Source of the DNA: RCIO01 sp040880025
Lineage (GTDB): Bacteria > Pseudomonadota > Alphaproteobacteria > Rhizobiales > Rhizobiaceae
DNA: 64,000 bases
Direction: 5' to 3'
Assembly (NCBI GenBank): GCA_040880025.1
Contig: JBBDJD010000013.1
Location: forward strand, 372,001 to 436,000
Positions 60,083-64,000 of the stretch are shown here, piece after piece (position 1 is the first letter of the stretch; the number at the start of each line of letters is the position of its first letter). The position numbers were made by a program, and so were the translations under genes. The notes under the pieces were generated by a model. That model saw only the letters and a list, made by a program, of their open reading frames with translations. It was not told the origin of the DNA and did no database searches.

Positions 60083-61291
60083 CTAACTGTCGCTGTCGGG
60101 CGCCGGCTTGCCCGCGCCCGATTTGCGCAGCGTCTTCAGCATTGACCAGATGAACTGGTTCTCCTTGACCGCGCGCTTGACCGCGGCGGTGGTCCGCCGT
60201 GCCGCCGAGACGGCATATCCGCGCGCCGTCAGCGGGAGATGGAAATCGAAATGGCGGCTTTCGATATTGCACCACTGCCGCTTGTAGGTTTCGTCTCCGA
60301 CCCCGAAATCGTAGATTGACAGGCCGTCTTCGCAGGCTTCCCGGATATTTTCGTAGAACAGGAAATCGCCCGGGCTGGCGGATGCCAGATCGTCGACCCT
60401 GAACGATGAGAACTCGCAGGTGATCCTGCCGCCCGAGATGCTGGAGCCGGTCACGGCGCGGAGCACTCCACCCACCTCAAGGCCGTGCAGAACGAAATCC
60501 GGAGGCGCCCTGTCGAGCGCGCCGACGAACAAGCGCCGGAAGGCGTTTCGGACTGAAGCCGGTGCGAACACATCGGTGATGCCCATGTGCCTGAAACGCT
60601 CCGCCTTCATGTCGTAGAAGGCCGAAAGGAGTGCGTCCACTTCCGCTGGCGTGGTCGCCGCGAAGCGGCTGTATGCGCCGACCGCCTCGAATTTGCGGGT
60701 CTGGGACCGGTGCTTCTTGCGTTTGCGTTTTCCGCCCGCGCCCTCGAACATCGCGTCGAAACCGCCTTCCAGATCGACCGAAAGGGCGATGTTAGGGCTG
60801 CGAGCGCATCCGGCGCCGTGGAGCGGGTTGGCCCGCCCGCCGCGCTCGATTTCGTTGCGTTCCAACAGCACCAGATCGATATCCGGCCGCGCGTTCCGCA
60901 GCGCTCCGGCGAGGATTTCACGAATGCCGCTGGGTTCATGGCCCGAAAAAACGGGGAAGCTGCCATTGGCGTGACGTCCGCCGGGGTGACGCGCGACGGT
61001 TGCAGGCCCGTTGCGCTCGATTTCCAGAACGAGCATCAGGCAGGTTCGCCCGTTTCTGCTCGCCGTCGCCAGGACCATGTCGGCGCCGGGATTGTCGGCC
61101 CATGCCTCGACAAAAGACGGATTTTGAGGCGCGGAGTGCGCGGCGGACTCACAAAAGGCGGCGTAGGCTGAGCGCGCGTCCGCATCGAAGGGCCGGATGG
61201 CACAGGCCAGCATTGCCTGAGCCGACCTTGCCCGCGGTCCCGATTTGGCGCCAGTTCGACGAGCGTCGATTATCTCTGCCGCGTCAACCAT
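60083..61291 (-). CDS. GNAT-type acyltransferase (BcsL/CelD, FemAB-like)
   Basis: The 402-residue protein matches the acetyltransferase family found in cellulose and exopolysaccharide loci. The C-terminal GNAT half shows ALLSAFYDMKAERFRHMG, FVLHGLEVGGVLRAVTG and the fold-typical SASPGDFLFYENIREACEDG ending YDFGVGDETYKRQW. A basic patch GGKRKRKKHRSQTRKFE precedes it. It probably acylates a sugar or lipid intermediate; donor and acceptor are not identifiable. It is divergent from the polysaccharide deacetylase 79 bases away. Confidence 0.85.
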   Translation of the reverse strand: MVDAAEIIDARRTGAKSGPRARSAQAMLACAIRPFDADARSAYAAFCESAAHSAPQNPSFVEAWADNPGADMVLATASRNGRTCLMLVLEIERNGPATVARHPGGRHANGSFPVFSGHEPSGIREILAGALRNARPDIDLVLLERNEIERGGRANPLHGAGCARSPNIALSVDLEGGFDAMFEGAGGKRKRKKHRSQTRKFEAVGAYSRFAATTPAEVDALLSAFYDMKAERFRHMGITDVFAPASVRNAFRRLFVGALDRAPPDFVLHGLEVGGVLRAVTGSSISGGRITCEFSSFRVDDLASASPGDFLFYENIREACEDGLSIYDFGVGDETYKRQWCNIESRHFDFHLPLTARGYAVSAARRTTAAVKRAVKENQFIWSMLKTLRKSGAGKPAPDSDS

Positions 61292-61370
61292 AACTCAATC
61301 CTTGTCGTCTAGTCGTGTCGCTTCGGCCTTCTGGTCGGAGGCGCAAAGGGTAGCGGTAAATGGTGAACGA

Positions 61371-62429
61371 ATGATCGACTTTGGTGATGTCGTCCGCAGG
61401 CTGGTCCTGAACGGCGTGCACTATAGCGGTCTCGCGCCGCTGTTGCGTTCGCGCTATGGCGGCATTGGCGCCATTCTCATGCTGCATCGGGTGACCGACG
61501 CGCCGCGCAAGGAACTCGGCATCAACCGCCATCTCGCCATCGCACCGGCCTTTCTCGACAAGGTGCTGACCGAACTTCGCGCCATGGGCTACCGGTTCGT
61601 TTCGATGGACGAGGCGGTCGATCGCATTGTGACGCCCAATCAGGCGGAGCGGTTCATCACGATCACCGCCGACGACGCCTATCGCGACAATCTGCTCGAA
61701 GCGCTGCCCGTGCTGGAAAAGCACGAGGCGCCGATCGCCATCCATGTCTCGCCCGGCCTGATCAGCCGCGATGTCGATCTGTGGTGGGATCTGCTCGAAG
61801 ACCTGGTGACCGCGCGCGACGAAATCTACCTGACGACCCCCGATGGCCGCATGTTTCTCGATTGCTCGACGCCGGCGCGCAAGGCGACCGCCAACCGCCG
61901 GATCCACGACTATCTGACCACCGAGGTCCGCGAGGAGGAGAGACAGCCGATCCTGCGCGACATGGCTCGCCTTGCCGGTATCGATCATGGCAGGCCGAAC
62001 CGCGAAACGCTCATGACCTGGGACGAAGTCAGGCAGGCTGCAGCGCATCCGCTGATCACCATCGGCGCCCACACCGTCAACCACTACAATCTCCGGCGGC
62101 TCGGTCAGGACAAGGCGTGGACCGAGATTGTCGACGCCTCGCGCATCATCGAGTTGGAAACTGGGGAAAAGCCACGCCACATGGCTTATCCCTATGGCTA
62201 TGAAGCCGCGGTGGGCGACCGCGAAGTGTCGCTGGCCGCGGCTGCGGGCTTTGTCTCGGCCGTCACCACCAGGCATGGCGTTCTGCAGCCCGAACACGCG
62301 AAACACCTGCATGCGCTTCCGCGCGTCTCCGTCAACGGCCGTTACCAGCGCGTTGCCCACATGCGCACAATGCTGTCGGGAGTGACGACGCCGCTCGCCA
62401 ACCAGGGCAAGACGCTGGTGACGACGTAG
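61371..62429 (+). CDS. Polysaccharide deacetylase (carbohydrate esterase 4 family)
   Basis: From ATG 61371 the product is 352 residues. It has CE4 motif 1 as ITADDAYRDN (the usual T-F-D-D-G appears as T-A-D-D-A, both Asp kept), motif 2 GAHTVNHYNL with the zinc pair H-x3-H, and motif 3 AYPYGYE. The N-terminal ~45 residues lack a clear signal peptide; the opening GAILMLHRVTD is typical. It would remove acetyl groups from the exopolysaccharide. The locus ends here, followed by 700 non-coding bases. Confidence 0.9.
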   Translation: MIDFGDVVRRLVLNGVHYSGLAPLLRSRYGGIGAILMLHRVTDAPRKELGINRHLAIAPAFLDKVLTELRAMGYRFVSMDEAVDRIVTPNQAERFITITADDAYRDNLLEALPVLEKHEAPIAIHVSPGLISRDVDLWWDLLEDLVTARDEIYLTTPDGRMFLDCSTPARKATANRRIHDYLTTEVREEERQPILRDMARLAGIDHGRPNRETLMTWDEVRQAAAHPLITIGAHTVNHYNLRRLGQDKAWTEIVDASRIIELETGEKPRHMAYPYGYEAAVGDREVSLAAAAGFVSAVTTRHGVLQPEHAKHLHALPRVSVNGRYQRVAHMRTMLSGVTTPLANQGKTLVTT

Positions 62430-63131
62430 TTTCTCGCTCACGCCCGAGCGCTTGCCGCCTCGGTCTTCGGCTGCCAGATTCTCTTCCCGTGACGGTGCCA
62501 ATGTCGTCCCCGTTCCGGAATGACGGCGGGGTGGTCTTCGCTCATGCTTCATCATCGCCACGCCCCGTCGCCGGTCTGGCCATTGATCCTTCGACAGGCT
62601 CAGGATGAGGGCCGAAGGTGGGAAGCGGGGCGCGGGTTCCGTGCCTAGCTTAAATTTTATGTGGCGCGTCTCCCGCGCCCCGCCGGTGTTCTTGCCCTGA
62701 GTACCTCCTATTCGGAAGAGCTCTCCCGGTGGTCTGGGAGGCTACCCGCTCGGGAGGTTGCCGATATTCTGGCTTCCTCCGGCTCGCCACCAATCAAGAG
62801 GCGAAGACGCGGACTACAAGTGGGCCCGGAGCTGGGGGCTCATCGCCCAGCAGCGCTCTCGCTGCGCTGCCGATCCGGCACCGACCGCTGCCCGGATGCT
62901 CGGAGTGCACACCCGTTTCCCGCGCAGCGGTATTTGCACCGGCGAGGATAGGCGAAGCGGACAGGGTGGGGATAAAGAGGTGGGAGAAAAATCGCGAAAG
63001 GCATGCGAGGCAAGGGGTTGGCGGGAATGGCGCGGGTCATTTATCCACGCAGGCGCGGCATTTCCACCGCCGTCTTCCCGCCCAAGCGGCTGCCCACCCT
63101 TACCGAAGAAGGGATCAGGCGCGCGTGTTCA
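62430..63131. other. Non-coding 702-bp interval holding repeat copy C
   Basis: Between the deacetylase and the gene at 63132. Apart from the inverted element 62563-63091 it contains a GTTCCGGAATGACGG palindromic fragment near 62510-62530. No coding frame has support. Confidence 0.7.
62563..63091 (-). repeat. Full copy (C) of the ~530-bp dispersed element, inverted
   Basis: The reverse complement carries the same ordered blocks as copy B at 19675-20205, with long identical stretches such as TCGCCGGTGCAAATACCG and GAATAGGAGGTACTCAGGGC. At one point a perfect GGCGCG/CGCGCC hairpin (62663-62679) stands where B has a GTGAC/GTCAC hairpin, so pairing is kept while bases change. The CCTTCGACAGGCTCAGGATGA end is a common alphaproteobacterial extragenic motif. 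Confidence 0.8.
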
Positions 63132-63914
63132 TCACGCCTGTTTCGTTTGCACCGACAGTCCTATCAGCTTCCAGCCGGTCCCCTCGTAGATATATTTAAG
63201 CGTGAAATGAATGCGCGCGGCATCGACGGGATAATGGAAGTTGATCTCCATGATGCCCTGGTCGTTAAGCGTTGCCGGGCCCTCATACACCGGCGCCGCT
63301 TTTTTGATGACCTGCAGACGCGAGCCGCCTTGGTAGAGAGGCCTGTATGTCTCGTTCAGCTTCGCAACGTCGAATTGCTGGCCCCAAAGATGCGAGATAT
63401 GGCTGTGAAACCCGGCCATGTCGCCCGCCGCAACCGCATCGGCAAAGGTCGCGGTCGACTTGGCGATCAGCGCCAGCTGGTGTCTTTCGTCAGGCAGCCC
63501 CTTGGGTCCGTAACCCAGCCCCGGCTGTCCGACGGGGTTGCGGATGGCATAGATCTTCCACAGGCCGTCTTCCTTGATCAGCTCGACTTCGATCGGGATC
63601 TCGTCGCCCTCCATGGTGACGAGCGTACCGGCGAGGCTGCCCCGGCCACCGCTGACCGACCGGCTGTTCCAGCTTGCGTCGCTCACCTTGTCGATGCCGT
63701 TGGCGGACAGAAAGGCCGCAAGCTCTTCCTCGGACGTGTTTGCGCGAAACGCGCTCGACAGCGTGGCGTAGGCCTTCTCCTTTTCGCCGGAACCAATGGC
63801 TGCGAAGAACTCGTCGCCCGTTTTGGTCACGCCGGAAGTGAAATAGAAGCCTCCGGCGACGGCAAGCGCGATCACCACAACGACGCCGAGCAGCACCTTG
63901 ACCCAAGTCTTCAT
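63132..63914 (-). CDS. Membrane-anchored protein of unknown function
   Basis: The 260-residue product starts MKTWVKVLLGVVVVIALAVAGGFYF, a single N-terminal membrane helix or uncleaved signal. Two similar NTF2-like segments follow: TKTGDEFFAAIGSGEKEKAYATLSSAF (trimmed core EKAYATLSSAF) and TFADAVAAGDMAGFHSHISHLWG, the pattern of DUF3887/DUF4878-type proteins ('helix-AYATLS', then a beta sheet ending GLWKIYAI). It most likely faces the periplasm. No catalytic residues are evident. The upstream 86 bases to the window end hold no feature. Confidence 0.7.
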   Translation of the reverse strand: MKTWVKVLLGVVVVIALAVAGGFYFTSGVTKTGDEFFAAIGSGEKEKAYATLSSAFRANTSEEELAAFLSANGIDKVSDASWNSRSVSGGRGSLAGTLVTMEGDEIPIEVELIKEDGLWKIYAIRNPVGQPGLGYGPKGLPDERHQLALIAKSTATFADAVAAGDMAGFHSHISHLWGQQFDVAKLNETYRPLYQGGSRLQVIKKAAPVYEGPATLNDQGIMEINFHYPVDAARIHFTLKYIYEGTGWKLIGLSVQTKQA

Positions 63915-64000
63915 CCGTCTTCCCCCTCTTCGCAGTGCGATGATATCACATCACGCTCCGATCTCCCGCGTGAGAGGCCCAGCCCCGCGAACCGGCTGCT

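Overview
The window looks like chromosome of a high-GC alphaproteobacterium of the Rhizobiales, probably Phyllobacteriaceae (Mesorhizobium/Nitratireductor-like). This is inferred from gene order typical of that group: ppx, rnd and aspS; ldtR, ldtP, glyA, nrdR, ribD, ribE, ribH and nusB; hppA, bamE, a ubiquinol-cytochrome c chaperone, yceD, plsX, fabH, ihfA and a MerR gene. It also rests on the Asp-type (non-zinc) HemB, the lysine-type (K+-independent) proton-pumping pyrophosphatase, and rhizobial extragenic palindromes. No rRNA, transposase, phage gene or CRISPR array was seen; there is one tRNA (Pro-GGG).

1-16.3 kb holds the end of ppx, then a divergent hydrolase/AraC pair, a glutamine-amidotransferase-like hydrolase, rnd, an MFS transporter, aspS, pcp, a Tad-type pilus protein, a secreted protein and parC. 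Orphan genes sit between these housekeeping genes at 5.0-6.1, 9.5-10.2 and 16.4-19.0 kb. The one at 16.4-19.0 kb is an AT-rich TIR/NB-ARC-like/repeat protein resembling NLR-type immune proteins, with an altered P-loop; it is the best candidate for a little-described system here.

19.0-20.6 kb is a 1.2-kb non-coding tract of stacked repeats. It includes a ~530-bp element whose second full copy lies inverted at 62.6-63.1 kb. 20.6-28.1 kb encodes a Cys-rich small protein, a VOC protein, the Bpt N-degron transferase, an RDD protein, a Cpx-like Spy/response regulator/kinase operon with a GTAAA-N5-GTAAA box upstream, HemB, a 3-hydroxyisobutyryl-CoA hydrolase and a small membrane protein. 28.2-44.8 kb is core metabolism: cell-wall LdtR/LdtP, one-carbon and riboflavin synthesis, NusB, pyrophosphatase, fatty acid/phospholipid initiation, IHF and tRNA-Pro.

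45.1-52.9 kb is a divergent cluster that reads as quinate/shikimate catabolism: a TRAP transporter plus type II dehydroquinase on one strand; two paralogous GntR regulators, an AroE-family dehydrogenase and a 3-dehydroshikimate dehydratase fused to an HPPD-like domain on the other. 52.9-62.4 kb is an exopolysaccharide locus: polymerase/ligase, priming glycosyltransferase, GT4, OPX export lipoprotein, a Wzz/ExoP-like co-polymerase with a degenerate kinase domain, a BcsL/FemAB-type acyltransferase and a polysaccharide deacetylase. The window ends with a membrane-anchored protein of unknown function.
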